From Chloroflexota bacterium (GTDB lineage: Bacteria; Chloroflexota; Anaerolineae; Caldilineales; Caldilineaceae): a stretch of DNA of 64,000 nucleotides. The stretch's first letter is position 1, and each line of letters starts with the position of its first letter. Below, piece after piece: positions 18,195 through 29,871 of the stretch. The notes under the pieces are model-generated. The model was not told where the DNA came from and ran no database searches. It saw only the letters and a program-made list of their open reading frames with translations. A program made the translations under genes and the position numbers. The stretch is from positions 66,318 to 130,317 of the forward strand of contig DMDA01000101.1 of assembly GCA_003451595.1 (NCBI GenBank), written 5' to 3'.

Positions 18195-18965
18195 CTAAAA
18201 CGTGATCGACAGCCCGCCATCCACGACAATGCTCTGCCCGGTGATGTAGGTGCAGCGCGGCGACGCCAAAAAGCCGACAACTTCTGCGATCTCCTCCGGT
18301 TGCGCCGGGCGCGCCAGCGGGATGCGGCGGCGGCGCACATAGAACTCCTGGAAATCGGGCGTCTCGTGCTCGTTGACGCCATCGACAATCGCCATCGGCG
18401 TTTCGACAAAGCCGGGCGCCACGCTGTTGACCAGGATGCCATGCGGCGCCCACTCGACCGCCAGACAGCGGGTCAACTGATCGACCGCGCCTTTGGCGGA
18501 GTTATAGTGGCTGGAATTCGCCATCCCGAGAAAGGCATTGACGGACGAGATGTTGATGATGCGCCCGCCCTGCTTCTGCGCCGCCATCACTCGCCCGGCG
18601 GCTTGGCTACACAGAAACGTGCCGTGGTAGATGACCTCAACCGCACGCAGCCACGCGTCGAAAGGGGTGGACAGCGCGTCAGCATTGTAGAAAATGCCGG
18701 CATTGTTGACCAGAATGTCCAGCCGGCCAAAGCGCTCGACGGTTGCCGCCGTCATCGCCGCAGCGTCGCGGGTCACGTCCGCCGCAGTGAACGCCGCTTG
18801 CCCGCCGGCGCGGCTCAATGACGCGGCGGTAGTGGCGCCGTCGCTGTCTGGCAGGTCGGCAATCATCACCGCCGCGCCTGCGCGCACAAAGACCTCCGCC
18901 ACCGCGCGCCCGATGCCGCGCGCCGCGCCTGTCACCAATGCCACTTTGCCGCTCAAGTCACTCAC
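18195..18965 (-). CDS. SDR-family oxidoreductase
   Basis: A 256-residue classical SDR with GTG start. The NAD-binding motif is TGAARGIG near residue 12. NNAG lies near residue 88, the catalytic Ser in INISSVNAFLG near 140, and YNSAK near 153; the C-terminal TGQSIVVDGG is standard. It is read opposite to the neighbouring zinc dehydrogenase (tail to tail, 26-base gap), and the same strand continues into the mutarotase-like and alpha-galactosidase genes. It could be a galactose or other aldose 1-dehydrogenase, which would fit an oxidative route through the sugar-acid dehydratase. The activity is inferred. Confidence 0.88.
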   Translation of the reverse strand: MSDLSGKVALVTGAARGIGRAVAEVFVRAGAAVMIADLPDSDGATTAASLSRAGGQAAFTAADVTRDAAAMTAATVERFGRLDILVNNAGIFYNADALSTPFDAWLRAVEVIYHGTFLCSQAAGRVMAAQKQGGRIINISSVNAFLGMANSSHYNSAKGAVDQLTRCLAVEWAPHGILVNSVAPGFVETPMAIVDGVNEHETPDFQEFYVRRRRIPLARPAQPEEIAEVVGFLASPRCTYITGQSIVVDGGLSITF

Positions 18966-19091
18966 GTTTTCTCGCCTCTCGTGATTCTTTCTTGGATAGT
19001 ATTGAGTACGGTGATGCCATCTGCAAGGGATGCTCGCACACGCAGGTGCGCATCGGTCGCAGTGTGCCGTTCACGACGGATATGGAAGGCA

Positions 19092-19131
19092 ACTCCCCAG
19101 CCTCCAATCTCCTAATCTCCAATCTCTAGTC
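19092..19131. repeat. Heptamer-type tandem repeat at the 3' end of the mutarotase-like gene
   Basis: Near-identical CTCCAAT/CTCCTAA/TCTCCAA/TCTCTAG heptamers read on + . On the minus strand they encode the last few residues and the TAG stop of the gene ending at 19112. Confidence 0.65.
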
Positions 19132-20059
19132 TCACCGTCGTCTCGATCTCCTCCCCCGCCGCCAGCCGGCTGGCGGCGCCCTGGGCGACCGCGTCTTCCA
19201 GCCGGTAGGGATAGCCGGTGCACGGCTCCAGGATCGTCACATAGTGGCCGCGCCAGCCGCCGTAGGCGCCGAAGACCCACACGCTGCGGAACACTGCCGG
19301 GTCGAAGTGTAGTTCGCAGCGATAGCCAGCCTGCGTATCGGTCAGCGCGCACCAGCCTGCGGCGAGGTCGGTGGCGTAGTAGAAATCGCAGGTTGCTGCG
19401 TCCGGGGCGGGCACGACGCGCATATCCACGGGATCGCCCTGTGCGCTGCGGGCGTGGGGCCAGGAAAAAGGCTGTTTGTCCAGCCGGTCATTGAAAGCTG
19501 GCTCCGGCAGCACGGCGCAGGCCGGCAGCTCAATGCGGGCGTGCGGGGAGATCGCCAGGGCGGGGTGCAGCTTCCACAGAAAATCGAGCGGCTGCGGCCC
19601 TGCGTTGTGAAGTCGATAGCGCAGCTCGACGCGCGCTTCGTCGCCGCGCACAGTGATCCAGCGCTCGACGCGGGTGTTGGTGACGATGCCGGCGCGCCAG
19701 AGATGCACTGTCACTTCGTCGGCGCGCAGCGTGGCGATCTCCCAGGCGAAAGGCATCGCCCACCACTCGCCATGATCCGGGTAGAGATCGCCGGCAAAGC
19801 TCGTCGGCGCGTCGTTGGGGAAAAGTTCGTCCCAGCCGCCGCAGAACCAATCATCGTACGCCGCGCCGTAGAAAGCCGGGCGCGGCGCCATGCGTGGATT
19901 GTGCCAGAAGATTTCGCGGTCGATCGGCTTGTAGACCAGCGACCACAGCTTGCCGCCCAATTCAGGCAGGACGACCAGGCGCAAGTGACTGTTCTCGATG
20001 ACCAGCGCCTGGAAGCCGTGATAGCGCCAGTTTGCGTCGATGCGTACAGGATTGCTCAT
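19112..20059 (-). CDS. Aldose 1-epimerase (galactose mutarotase)-like protein
   Basis: A 315-residue protein of beta-sandwich character. PELGGKLWSLVYKPIDREIF near residue 31, DELFPNDAPT near 77 and multiple Trp/His-rich strands resemble the mutarotase-fold, carbohydrate-binding family. It starts at the ATG at 20059 in an ATGA overlap with the alpha-galactosidase stop. The open frame upstream to 20800 is only a shadow of the alpha-galactosidase. Aldose epimerases interconvert anomers of free sugars; next to an alpha-galactosidase it would act on released galactose. Catalytic His/Glu assignments are not certain. Confidence 0.75.
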   Translation of the reverse strand: MSNPVRIDANWRYHGFQALVIENSHLRLVVLPELGGKLWSLVYKPIDREIFWHNPRMAPRPAFYGAAYDDWFCGGWDELFPNDAPTSFAGDLYPDHGEWWAMPFAWEIATLRADEVTVHLWRAGIVTNTRVERWITVRGDEARVELRYRLHNAGPQPLDFLWKLHPALAISPHARIELPACAVLPEPAFNDRLDKQPFSWPHARSAQGDPVDMRVVPAPDAATCDFYYATDLAAGWCALTDTQAGYRCELHFDPAVFRSVWVFGAYGGWRGHYVTILEPCTGYPYRLEDAVAQGAASRLAAGEEIETTVRLEIGD

Positions 20060-22209
20060 GCCTGCGCCTCTTTCTGCACGGTAAGCAAAAACAACGCCGA
20101 CGTGCGCCCGCTCACATCGGCGACAAACCCATCCTTCATCAGGCGCACGCCTGGCTCTTGCAAAGTTTGCTGCGTGTCCACGTCGGTTAGCGTGTAGATT
20201 TGCGCTGGTTGCAACCCGCGCAGGTGCAGCCGCCGTGCGGCATCGCCATCCGCCGGGCGAAAAATCCAGATCGCGCCTTCGCCGGCGGCGGCGTCGATGA
20301 CGGCATACGCCTCCCATTGCCCATGCAGCGCCAAATCCGGGCAGTGCAGTTCGGGTTGCGGGAGCAGATGATAGAAGCGTCCGCGCTGGAGCAGAGGGCG
20401 CAGCATTTTGTACTGGGCGATGGTCGTCTGCACTACCTCGAATGCTGCGTCTGTCCAATCCGGCAGCCGCGCGGAGACGCCATACGCGCCGAACATGCGG
20501 CTGCGCGCAAGGGCAGCGAGGTCGGCGCGCGGGATGGTTGGATCGGTCAGCGGCTCGTCGTCGGCGTCCACGACCCAGGTGTTGCACAGCTCGGGCGGGA
20601 AGAGATAGGTTGCCCCAGCAAGGTGAAAGCGCACGCGGCGGCTGGGGGTCGATGCGTCGTGCAGCCAGGTGATGTGCGTATTGGCGAGCATGGCAAAGTC
20701 GCTGCGCACGCCGCCGCCCGCACAGTTTTCGACGATCAGGTGGGGAAAGCGCTGGCGCAACTCGGCAATTACGGCGTGGACACCCATCACCTGATGCCAC
20801 TCGCCGTCAGTGACGCTGTGACCATGGTCGGCGCAGGTGCAGACGCCCCACCAGTTGGAATCCCACTTGAGCCAGTCCGCCTGCACTGCGCTGACCAGAT
20901 GGCTGATCCAGTCGAGCGCCCACGCCCGCACATCGGGATGACCAAAACAGAGCCAGCCGCTCACGGTGTCGGGCGGCCACGGCGGTGAGATGATGGCGTC
21001 GTGGTGGCGCGCCAGCCAGCGGTGATGCCACGTTGCCGGCTGGCGCAGGTCGACGCGCTCCGGCTCGACCCAGATGCCGAAGCGCATCCCCAGCGAACGC
21101 ACGTAGTCGCCAAACGCCGGAATGCCGCTGGGAAATTTCTCAGCGCTCGGCTGCCAGACGCCGAGACCGGTGGTGAAGTTGTCGCTGGTGCGACGGCTCG
21201 GCGCCCACCAGCCCGCATCGATCACGAAGACCTCGGCGCCCAGTTGCGCGGCAAGTTTCGCCTCCTGTCGCAGGATCGCCTCGTCGATGTCCACCAAGTG
21301 TGCAAACCAGGTGTTGTACTGCACCCACGGAAAGTCGGCGGGGCGGGGCAGCATCACCGCCGTGCGCATGTAGGCGTGCTGCACATGCGCCGCGTCGTCG
21401 AGATCGCCATGATAGACGCCGAGGAAGCTGATCGGGCTGACCCAGCGCTGCCCGGCATCCAGCGGTGTGGCATAGCCATCGCTGAACAGATTCAGATTCA
21501 CGTTGCCATCGGTTGCACGCGCTTCGGCTGACCAGCGTCCCGAATAGCGCAGACCCACGAACAGTCCGTCGCCGCCCTGATCTTCATCGAGCGCAAACCA
21601 CGCGATCTCATGCCAGGTCGAGCGCAGCCCGGATTCAAGTCTCACTTCGCCAAGCGGTTCGTGGCGCACCTGAAAGGCGGGATAGAGGCCACGTTCCGGC
21701 ATGCCAGCGCCATGATTTTGCAGCCCGCGCACCCAGTGCAGCACCGGCGCCGTCGCGCCATCGATGCTGACGATGAGCGGCGCGACACGGCTGAGCACAC
21801 CTGCGCGCAACGGCGTCACTTCCAGCCACTGTTCAAGCACGGCGGTGTCACTGCGCGCGCGGATCGCCAGGGTCACGTCAAGTGCGTCCGCCAGGCGCAG
21901 GTCAAGCTGGAGCGTGACAGAATGGGCGTCCGTTGCTGCGCGCACGCCTGATAACGCTGTCGCCTGGCGCGCCGATAACCTACTGTCGTTCCAGCACAGC
22001 ACAAACTCACCGCCGACGCGCGCGTCGGCGTGCAAATCTGGTTGCCACACCTGCCCCGTGCTGCAATTTTCCAACGCCGCCAGATGTAGACCGTCGCCGT
22101 CGCGCCACGCTAAGGTTTTACAGACTTGGTCGTTGCCGATCCGCCACTGCGCAGCGAATGGGTCGGCGACCGCAAAGGCAGCGCCGCTTGCTGCAAGTGT
22201 CTGGGTCAT
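20056..22209 (-). CDS. GH36-type alpha-galactosidase
   Basis: A 717-residue protein with no signal peptide, so probably cytoplasmic. Residues 1-280 form the N-terminal beta-supersandwich domain, followed by a TIM barrel. The nucleophile motif is LKWDSNWWG near residue 448 and the acid/base motif is ENCAGGGVRSDF near residue 498, both matching GH36. It releases terminal alpha-galactose from raffinose-type oligosaccharides or galactosides. I chose the ATG at 22209, preceded by GAGAGGAA; the frame is open a further nine codons. Coupled by ATGA to the mutarotase-like gene and probably supplied with substrate by the transporter at 24545-28107. Confidence 0.88.
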   Translation of the reverse strand: MTQTLAASGAAFAVADPFAAQWRIGNDQVCKTLAWRDGDGLHLAALENCSTGQVWQPDLHADARVGGEFVLCWNDSRLSARQATALSGVRAATDAHSVTLQLDLRLADALDVTLAIRARSDTAVLEQWLEVTPLRAGVLSRVAPLIVSIDGATAPVLHWVRGLQNHGAGMPERGLYPAFQVRHEPLGEVRLESGLRSTWHEIAWFALDEDQGGDGLFVGLRYSGRWSAEARATDGNVNLNLFSDGYATPLDAGQRWVSPISFLGVYHGDLDDAAHVQHAYMRTAVMLPRPADFPWVQYNTWFAHLVDIDEAILRQEAKLAAQLGAEVFVIDAGWWAPSRRTSDNFTTGLGVWQPSAEKFPSGIPAFGDYVRSLGMRFGIWVEPERVDLRQPATWHHRWLARHHDAIISPPWPPDTVSGWLCFGHPDVRAWALDWISHLVSAVQADWLKWDSNWWGVCTCADHGHSVTDGEWHQVMGVHAVIAELRQRFPHLIVENCAGGGVRSDFAMLANTHITWLHDASTPSRRVRFHLAGATYLFPPELCNTWVVDADDEPLTDPTIPRADLAALARSRMFGAYGVSARLPDWTDAAFEVVQTTIAQYKMLRPLLQRGRFYHLLPQPELHCPDLALHGQWEAYAVIDAAAGEGAIWIFRPADGDAARRLHLRGLQPAQIYTLTDVDTQQTLQEPGVRLMKDGFVADVSGRTSALFLLTVQKEAQA

Positions 22210-22285
22210 GAAAGGTTCCTCTCTTTTGCGACGCACACGCCCTCAACGTGAAGGTCACTCTTCTAGGCGGTGTCTGTTGATTTCA

Positions 22286-24283
<1,998 letters not shown>

Positions 24284-24377
24284 AGAAGCGCACCCTATTC
24301 ATGCTGAAGCGGTGGATAGGTTGATTGGGGCAGTAACTTAACCACAAAGCGCCGTCATCAGCAAGTTGAAATTTCGA

Positions 24378-24407
24378 TTGACACCTCTTCTCTGGCTGTG
24401 CTATACT
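24378..24407 (+). promoter_or_regulatory. Sigma-70-type promoter of the sugar ABC transporter
   Basis: TTGACA at 24378-24383 and TATACT at 24402-24407 with an 18-base spacer, in the divergent gap 24284-24544. The leader to the ATG is about 130 bases and holds the AT-rich stretch GAACACGTTTCACATATATG (24427-24446), which could be an operator. No other clear structure is seen in the gap. Confidence 0.75.
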
Positions 24408-24544
24408 CCGATTAAGTTCCCAGTTGCGAACACGTTTCACATATATGAACAACACATGAGCAGTCGTACATATGCAACCGTGTTCGATGGCGCAGAATAT
24501 TCTCCACAATCAGTTGAAGTTGGATTATGTTCAGGAGGATTTTC

Positions 24545-26227
24545 ATGATGAAAAATGTTCTGCTGAGGTTGACGCTGTTTGTTGCGCTGTTGCTCTCCGC
24601 CTGTGCGGGCCCGCCGCAGGCTACGCAGCCCGTAACTGCGCCCGCTGATCAACCGGCCGCCACGCCGGTGCCGGCGGATGTACTCGCGGCGCAGCCCTGG
24701 CGCCAGACCGACGCCTACAGTCCGCTGCCGGAGCGCGCCAGCCTGGTGCTCGTCAAGGGTGGGCAAGAGAACGCCTCACTCATGCCCGAAGGTGAATCCA
24801 TCGAGAACAATCGCGCCCTGCAGTATATCGAAGACACGCTAAACGTCGATATTTCCTTTGCCTGGGTGGTATCCAGCGACAGCTTCACCGACAAACTGAA
24901 CCTATCGATCGCCAGTGGCGACATTCCCGACGTGATGATTGTCGACCCGATCCAGCTTCAACAGTTGACCGAGGCAGACGCCATCGAAGACCTGACGGGT
25001 ATCGTCGAGAAGTATGCCAACGCCGACATTCTGGAAAACTGGCAGCAGACCGGCGGCGTAGCGTTGGCCGCAGCCACCATCGGCGGCAAGGTGATGGGCA
25101 TCCCGAATGTGCAACCACAGGCCGACGCACCGATCATGGCGTGGGTGCGCCAGGATTGGCTGGACAAGCTGGGACTGGCGGGGCCGGAGACAGTCGATGA
25201 CGTGGAAGCCATTGCGCGCGCCTTCATGGAACAAGACCCAGACGGCAACGGTGCGGCGGACACCATCGGACTGACCGGCACCATGAACCCTGTGCAGGTG
25301 CCGAGCAATCTGCATGGCTTCGACGCCATCTTCAACGCCTACGGTGCGTTCCCGGAAATCTTCTTCCGCAACGATGAGGGACAGATCGTCTATGGTTCGG
25401 TGCAGCCAGAGACCAAAGACGCGCTGGCGCGCCTGGCGGCTCTCTACAAGGAAGGCGTAATCGACCCAGAATTTGCCACAAAGGACGGTGGCAAGGCCAA
25501 TGAGATCATCGTGGGCGGCAAGGGCGGCATCATGATGGGACCGTGGTGGGTTCCGTGGTGGCCGCTGGCAGACTCGGTGAGCAACGATCCCAACGCCGAT
25601 TGGCAGCCCTTCCTGATCAAAGACAAGCATGGTGAGCACACCTTTGCCATGGGTGACTACACCTACAGCTTCGTCGTCGTCAAGAAGGGCTATCCGCATC
25701 CTGAAATCGCCCTGAAGATTCTCAACGTGCAAAACGACCTCAGCTACGGTTTGAACGACGCACCGCAGTACTACCCGAACTTCAACGAAATCTGGACGCT
25801 GCTCTTCCCGATCCCCTTCCTGATTGAGCAGCCCTATGTCGTGGAGCGCATGGCGCGAGAATACCAGCAGGCGCTGGACGGCAAGCTCGACCCGGCCACC
25901 TTCAGCGAGGCGATGAAGATCGAGTTCGACCAGATTCAGAAAGACATCGCTGCACCGCGCAGCGACCCGTCCAATTGGGCTGTGCGCATGGCGCGTCTGG
26001 ACGCGGCGCTGCTGCTTGCAGGCGGCTACAACGAGGTGCGCACCGATCCGGTGGCGTCGCGTGTGATCGCCGTTGACCCGACGTGGCCGGCGCTGAAGAA
26101 GCTGGAAGAGGAAGCCTTCCTGCAGATCATCACGGGCGCCAGGCCGGTAGATGATTTCGATGCCTTCGTGGAAGAATGGAACAACACCGGCGGCGCGGCG
26201 CTGTTGGCGAAAATGAACCAGGGATAG
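24545..26227 (+). CDS. ABC-type sugar-binding lipoprotein (LplA-like, extracellular solute-binding family 1)
   Basis: A 560-residue protein starting at 24545 behind a strong AGGAGGA site. Residues 1-20 are a lipoprotein signal with the lipobox LLSAC (Cys near residue 20), followed by a Pro/Ala/Thr-rich tether. The body is a large periplasmic-type binding protein, with VDPIQLQQLTEADAIEDLTG near residue 138, DPDGNGAADTIGLTG near 235 and GGIMMGPWWVPWWPL near 330. The DPDGNGAADT loop resembles a calcium-binding loop. This size and the two following permeases are typical of LplA/LplB/YtcP importers of oligosaccharides. It probably takes up the galactosides cleaved by the divergent glycosidases. 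Confidence 0.9.
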   Translation: MMKNVLLRLTLFVALLLSACAGPPQATQPVTAPADQPAATPVPADVLAAQPWRQTDAYSPLPERASLVLVKGGQENASLMPEGESIENNRALQYIEDTLNVDISFAWVVSSDSFTDKLNLSIASGDIPDVMIVDPIQLQQLTEADAIEDLTGIVEKYANADILENWQQTGGVALAAATIGGKVMGIPNVQPQADAPIMAWVRQDWLDKLGLAGPETVDDVEAIARAFMEQDPDGNGAADTIGLTGTMNPVQVPSNLHGFDAIFNAYGAFPEIFFRNDEGQIVYGSVQPETKDALARLAALYKEGVIDPEFATKDGGKANEIIVGGKGGIMMGPWWVPWWPLADSVSNDPNADWQPFLIKDKHGEHTFAMGDYTYSFVVVKKGYPHPEIALKILNVQNDLSYGLNDAPQYYPNFNEIWTLLFPIPFLIEQPYVVERMAREYQQALDGKLDPATFSEAMKIEFDQIQKDIAAPRSDPSNWAVRMARLDAALLLAGGYNEVRTDPVASRVIAVDPTWPALKKLEEEAFLQIITGARPVDDFDAFVEEWNNTGGAALLAKMNQG

Positions 26228-26243
26228 GACAGCGCAGTTGCGG

Positions 26244-26286
26244 CGGCGGCTGCACGCAGATCACTTAACAATCTGCGTACAGCCGC
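26244..26286 (+). other. Intercistronic hairpin between binding protein and permease genes
   Basis: Arms 26244-26260 and 26270-26286 pair over 17 bases with one mismatch around a nine-base loop. There is no U run. Such hairpins after binding-protein genes often protect the upstream message and lower permease expression. Confidence 0.7.
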
Positions 26287-26328
26287 CACGCGCTTGTACC
26301 CTGCGTGCTAGCAATTAAGAGGCCTGCC

Positions 26329-27219
26329 ATGTTCAAGGACAGCGAGCGGCGCGCCTATTACGTCATGATCCTACCCGGGCTGGCGCTGATGGTTGCTTTC
26401 ACCTTTGTGCCGCTGGCCTACTCTGTGATCGCGTTCCAAAAATTCAACCCGGCGCTAGGTGTGCAAGGCTCGCCATGGGTGGGGTTGGACAACATCCTCT
26501 ATATGTTCAGCCTGCGCGATGCGCGGCAGGTCTTTTTCAACACCATCTTCATCGCCACCATGAAGATGATCGTCGTGCTGGTGGCAGCGGTTGCTTTTGC
26601 GCTGCTGCTCAACGAAGTGCGCTTTCTGCGCATCCGGCGCTCAATCCAGACGATGGTCTACCTGCCGCACTTTCTCTCGTGGGTGATCCTGGCAGGCATC
26701 CTGCGCACGATTCTGGCGCGTGATGGCCTGGTCAACGACTTCCTGGCAATCTTCGGCATCGGCCCCATCTATTTTCTCGGCCAGCCCAACATCTTTCCCT
26801 GGGTGATTATCTTCAGCGACGTGTGGAAGGAGTTTGGCTTCGAGGCCATCGTCTATCTAGCCGCGCTAACTTCCATCGATCCGACGCTCTACGAAGTTGC
26901 GGAGTTGGATGGCGCCAATCGTGTGCAAAAGATGCGCTACATCTCGATTCCGGGCATTGCGCCGGTGATCGTACTGGTGGCATGTCTCAGCATCGGCAAT
27001 GTGCTCAACGCCGGCTTCGACCAGATCTTCAACCTCTATAGCCCCATCGTCTACTCGACCGGCGACATCATCGACACCTACGTCTATCGCATCGGTCTGA
27101 TCCAGGGGCAGTACAGTTTGGGCACGGCAGTGGGGCTATTCAAGACCGTGGTGGCGCTGATCCTGATCGGCGTCTCCTACTGGGCGGCGGGCAAATTCGC
27201 TAACTATCGCATCTTCTAG
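26329..27219 (+). CDS. ABC transporter permease (LplB-like)
   Basis: A 296-residue integral membrane protein with about six hydrophobic segments. The cytoplasmic EAA loop is present near residues 190-210 (YEVAELDGANRVQKMRYISI). The ATG at 26329 follows an AGAGG site; a GTG at 26305 is an alternative. It forms the transmembrane channel with the next permease. No ATPase gene is present in the cluster, so a shared MsmK-type ATPase from elsewhere must energise it, which is usual for this transporter group. Confidence 0.9.
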   Translation: MFKDSERRAYYVMILPGLALMVAFTFVPLAYSVIAFQKFNPALGVQGSPWVGLDNILYMFSLRDARQVFFNTIFIATMKMIVVLVAAVAFALLLNEVRFLRIRRSIQTMVYLPHFLSWVILAGILRTILARDGLVNDFLAIFGIGPIYFLGQPNIFPWVIIFSDVWKEFGFEAIVYLAALTSIDPTLYEVAELDGANRVQKMRYISIPGIAPVIVLVACLSIGNVLNAGFDQIFNLYSPIVYSTGDIIDTYVYRIGLIQGQYSLGTAVGLFKTVVALILIGVSYWAAGKFANYRIF

Positions 27220-27228
27220 GAGCGCAGC

Positions 27229-28107
27229 ATGGTGTTTCGCAGCACAACCGACCGCATCGTTGACTATCTGATCACGACGCTATTGATCTTGGTCGGCGTA
27301 ACCGCGTTGCTGCCGCTGGTCAACACGCTGGCGATCTCGTTGAGCGACAAGGCGGCGGTGAGCGGCGGCATGGTCGGGCTGTGGCCCGTGGGTTTCAACC
27401 TGGACGCCTACGGTTTCATCCTGCGTGACGACAAGTTCTGGCGAGCCTTTGGCGTGTCAGTGTTACGCGTGCTGCTCGGCGGTGCGCTCAACTTCGTGCT
27501 GACCGTCATGACAGCCTTCCCGCTCTCGCGCAGCACCAGGGCATTTCCGGCGCGCGATCTCTTCATGTGGCTCTTTGTCTTTGGCATGATTCTCAATGTA
27601 GGCATCGTGCCCTGGTACCTGACCGTCAGTGGCTACGGCCTGCTCGACTCGATCTGGGCGCTGGTGCTGCCGGGCGCCGTGCCGATCTGGAGCGTGATCC
27701 TGCTGATGAATTTTTTCCGCAGCATCCCCAAAGAGCTAGATGAAGCAGCGCGCATCGATGGCGCCACTCCCTGGCAACTGCTGTGGAGCATCTACCTGCC
27801 GACCTCCCTGCCTGCGCTGGCGACGATCACGCTCTTCAGCATCGTCGGACACTGGAACTCCTTCTTCGACGGGTTAATCCTGATGAACAACCCCGACAAC
27901 TATCCGCTGCAGACCTATATCCAACAGTTGGTGATCGCCGACCGGCCCGCCCTCCATGGCGGACAGGCGGCGCTGATGGCGCAGATTTCCAACAACACCC
28001 TCAATGCTGCCAAACTTTTCGTGGCGATGATCCCGATCCTGCTCATTTATCCGTTGTTGCAACGCTACTTCGTGCGCGGGATCATGCTGGGCGCGGTGAA
28101 GGAATAG
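27229..28107 (+). CDS. ABC transporter permease (YtcP/LplC-like)
   Basis: A 292-residue membrane protein, nine bases after the first permease, with about six membrane segments. The EAA loop is LDEAARIDGATPWQLLWSIYL near residues 170-190. NPDNYPLQTYIQQLV and the C-terminal RYFVRGIMLGAVKE are typical of the YtcP/LplC branch that pairs with LplB. It is the last gene of the transporter; its stop codon overlaps a small inverted repeat at 28106-28133. Confidence 0.9.
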   Translation: MVFRSTTDRIVDYLITTLLILVGVTALLPLVNTLAISLSDKAAVSGGMVGLWPVGFNLDAYGFILRDDKFWRAFGVSVLRVLLGGALNFVLTVMTAFPLSRSTRAFPARDLFMWLFVFGMILNVGIVPWYLTVSGYGLLDSIWALVLPGAVPIWSVILLMNFFRSIPKELDEAARIDGATPWQLLWSIYLPTSLPALATITLFSIVGHWNSFFDGLILMNNPDNYPLQTYIQQLVIADRPALHGGQAALMAQISNNTLNAAKLFVAMIPILLIYPLLQRYFVRGIMLGAVKE

Positions 28108-28133
28108 CGGCGCGACGCCAGCCCTGCGCCGCT
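28106..28133 (+). terminator. Weak hairpin after the transporter operon
   Basis: An eight-base GC-rich inverted repeat (28106-28113 with 28126-28133) begins on the stop codon. There is no U tract, so termination activity is uncertain. The rest of the 28108-28288 gap shows no clear promoter. Confidence 0.35.
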
Positions 28134-28288
28134 GGCACTGTGTAACTGCCGTGCAACCCCCGTGTGCCATAATGCTGCACCAAAGACAGCCAACAAGCTG
28201 GCTTGTGCCATGCGTCATGTGACCCGGCGGTCCGGCGCGCAACACACACCAGACGCCTGATTACCCAATCACACAACCTTTCCATCCC

Positions 28289-29815
28289 ATGCACGCCGCC
28301 GATCTGCTAAGCAAACGCGCCGAATTGACGCCCGATCGGGTTGCCCTGGTCGAAGTCGAAACTGGCTGCCGCTACACCTATGCCCAGCTCAACGCCCGCG
28401 CCAATCGGCTCGCCAACTTTCTGCGCGAGCAACTGAAGGTGCAGCCGGGCGACCGCGTGGCGATCTTGGCGAAAAACAGCGTGGTCTATCTCGATCTGCT
28501 CTATGGGTTGCCCAAGATCGGCGCCATCTTTGCTCCTTTCAACTGGCGATTGACGGCACATGAGTTGGCCTACATGGTCGCTGACCTGACGCCAGCAGTG
28601 CTCTTTTGCGAAGCAGAGTTTGCGGCAGTGGCGACGGAATTACAGCGCCAGGCGCCCGAGCTGCGCCTGGTGATGGTGCGCGGTGCAGCGACGCCAACGG
28701 CTCTGGCCTATGAGGTGGAAGTCGCCATGGCGGATGCCAGCGAACCCCACCGCCCACCAATGGATTTCGAGACGCCCTACTGCATTCTGTACACCTCAGG
28801 CACAACCGGTCACCCCAAAGGTGCGATCATCCCACATCGCCAGGTGCTCTTCAACGCCATCAACACTGTGATCAGTTGGGGACTAACCGAGCATGACGTG
28901 TCGCCAATCTTCACGCCCCTGTTCCATGCTGGCGGGCTTTTCGCCTTCCTGACGCCGATCCTCTACGTGGGTGGGCGCATCGTGCTGGCGCGCGACTTCG
29001 CACCGGCGGCAACGCTGCGCACGATCACGGACGAGCGTTGCACAGTGATCCTCGGCGTGCCCACGCTTTTTCAGATGTGGCTTGAGAGCGCCGAGTTTGA
29101 CGCCGCTGACTTCAGCCACGTGCACTTTTTCATTAACGGCGGCGCCGCGTGCCCGCCATCGCTCGTGCAGGCATGGCGTCAGCGCAAGGGCGTCGTCTTT
29201 CGCCAGGGCTACGGCCTGACCGAAGTCGGCGTCAACTGCTTCACTTCCACCGATGAGGAGGCAGCGCGCAAACCAGGGTCGGTGGGCAAACCAATTTTTC
29301 ACAGCCAGATGCGCATCATTGACGCCGAGACGGGCGTCGAGGTGGGGGAAGGACAAACCGGCGAGTTGCTGATCAGCGGGCCGCATGTCACCAGCGGTTA
29401 CTGGCGCCAACCTGAAGCCACCGCGGCCGCGCTCCGCGATGGCTGGTTCTACACGGGCGACATGGCGCATCGCGACGCCGAAGGTTTCTATTACATCGAT
29501 GGCCGCTACAAGGACATGATCAAGAGCGGCGGCGAAAACATCTACGCCGCTGAGGTCGAAAGCGTCTTCCGCCAACACCCGGCGGTGAAGGACGCGGCGC
29601 TGATCGGTCGCCCTGACCCAACATGGGGTGAGGTTGGTGTGCTGATCGTCGTGCGCGCCGAAGGGCAACCCGGCGACGCCGATGCGTTGCTTGCTTTCGC
29701 ACACGAACGCCTGGCGCGCTACAAGCTCCCCAAGACGATCATCTTCGCCGACGCACTACCTTATTCGCCCTACGGCAAGGTGGAGAAGGTGAAACTGCGC
29801 CAGATGTACACATAG
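28289..29815 (+). CDS. AMP-forming acyl-CoA synthetase (long-chain fatty acid/feruloyl-CoA ligase-like)
   Basis: A 508-residue ANL-superfamily ligase. The P-loop is YTSGTTGHPKGAIIPH near residue 168. QGYGLTE lies near residue 308, YTGDMAHRD near 388, and the hinge GRYKDMIKSGGENIYAAEVE near 403. The C-terminal catalytic Lys is in PYGKVEK near residue 500. It activates a carboxylic acid to acyl-AMP and then acyl-CoA. It stands before a hydrolase and a Liv-type importer, so it may activate the imported organic acid. The chain length or aromatic specificity cannot be read. Confidence 0.9.
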   Translation: MHAADLLSKRAELTPDRVALVEVETGCRYTYAQLNARANRLANFLREQLKVQPGDRVAILAKNSVVYLDLLYGLPKIGAIFAPFNWRLTAHELAYMVADLTPAVLFCEAEFAAVATELQRQAPELRLVMVRGAATPTALAYEVEVAMADASEPHRPPMDFETPYCILYTSGTTGHPKGAIIPHRQVLFNAINTVISWGLTEHDVSPIFTPLFHAGGLFAFLTPILYVGGRIVLARDFAPAATLRTITDERCTVILGVPTLFQMWLESAEFDAADFSHVHFFINGGAACPPSLVQAWRQRKGVVFRQGYGLTEVGVNCFTSTDEEAARKPGSVGKPIFHSQMRIIDAETGVEVGEGQTGELLISGPHVTSGYWRQPEATAAALRDGWFYTGDMAHRDAEGFYYIDGRYKDMIKSGGENIYAAEVESVFRQHPAVKDAALIGRPDPTWGEVGVLIVVRAEGQPGDADALLAFAHERLARYKLPKTIIFADALPYSPYGKVEKVKLRQMYT

Positions 29816-29871
29816 TCTACTGGAGCCTGCAGTTGCGAACCACAGCTATGCTGTCCATCGAGAGATGATTT

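Noticed and set aside
20060..20800. N-terminal extension of the mutarotase-like frame on -
   Set aside because: It overlaps the alpha-galactosidase in another frame, is Arg/Ala-rich with no domain, and the ATG at 20059 is coupled to the upstream stop.
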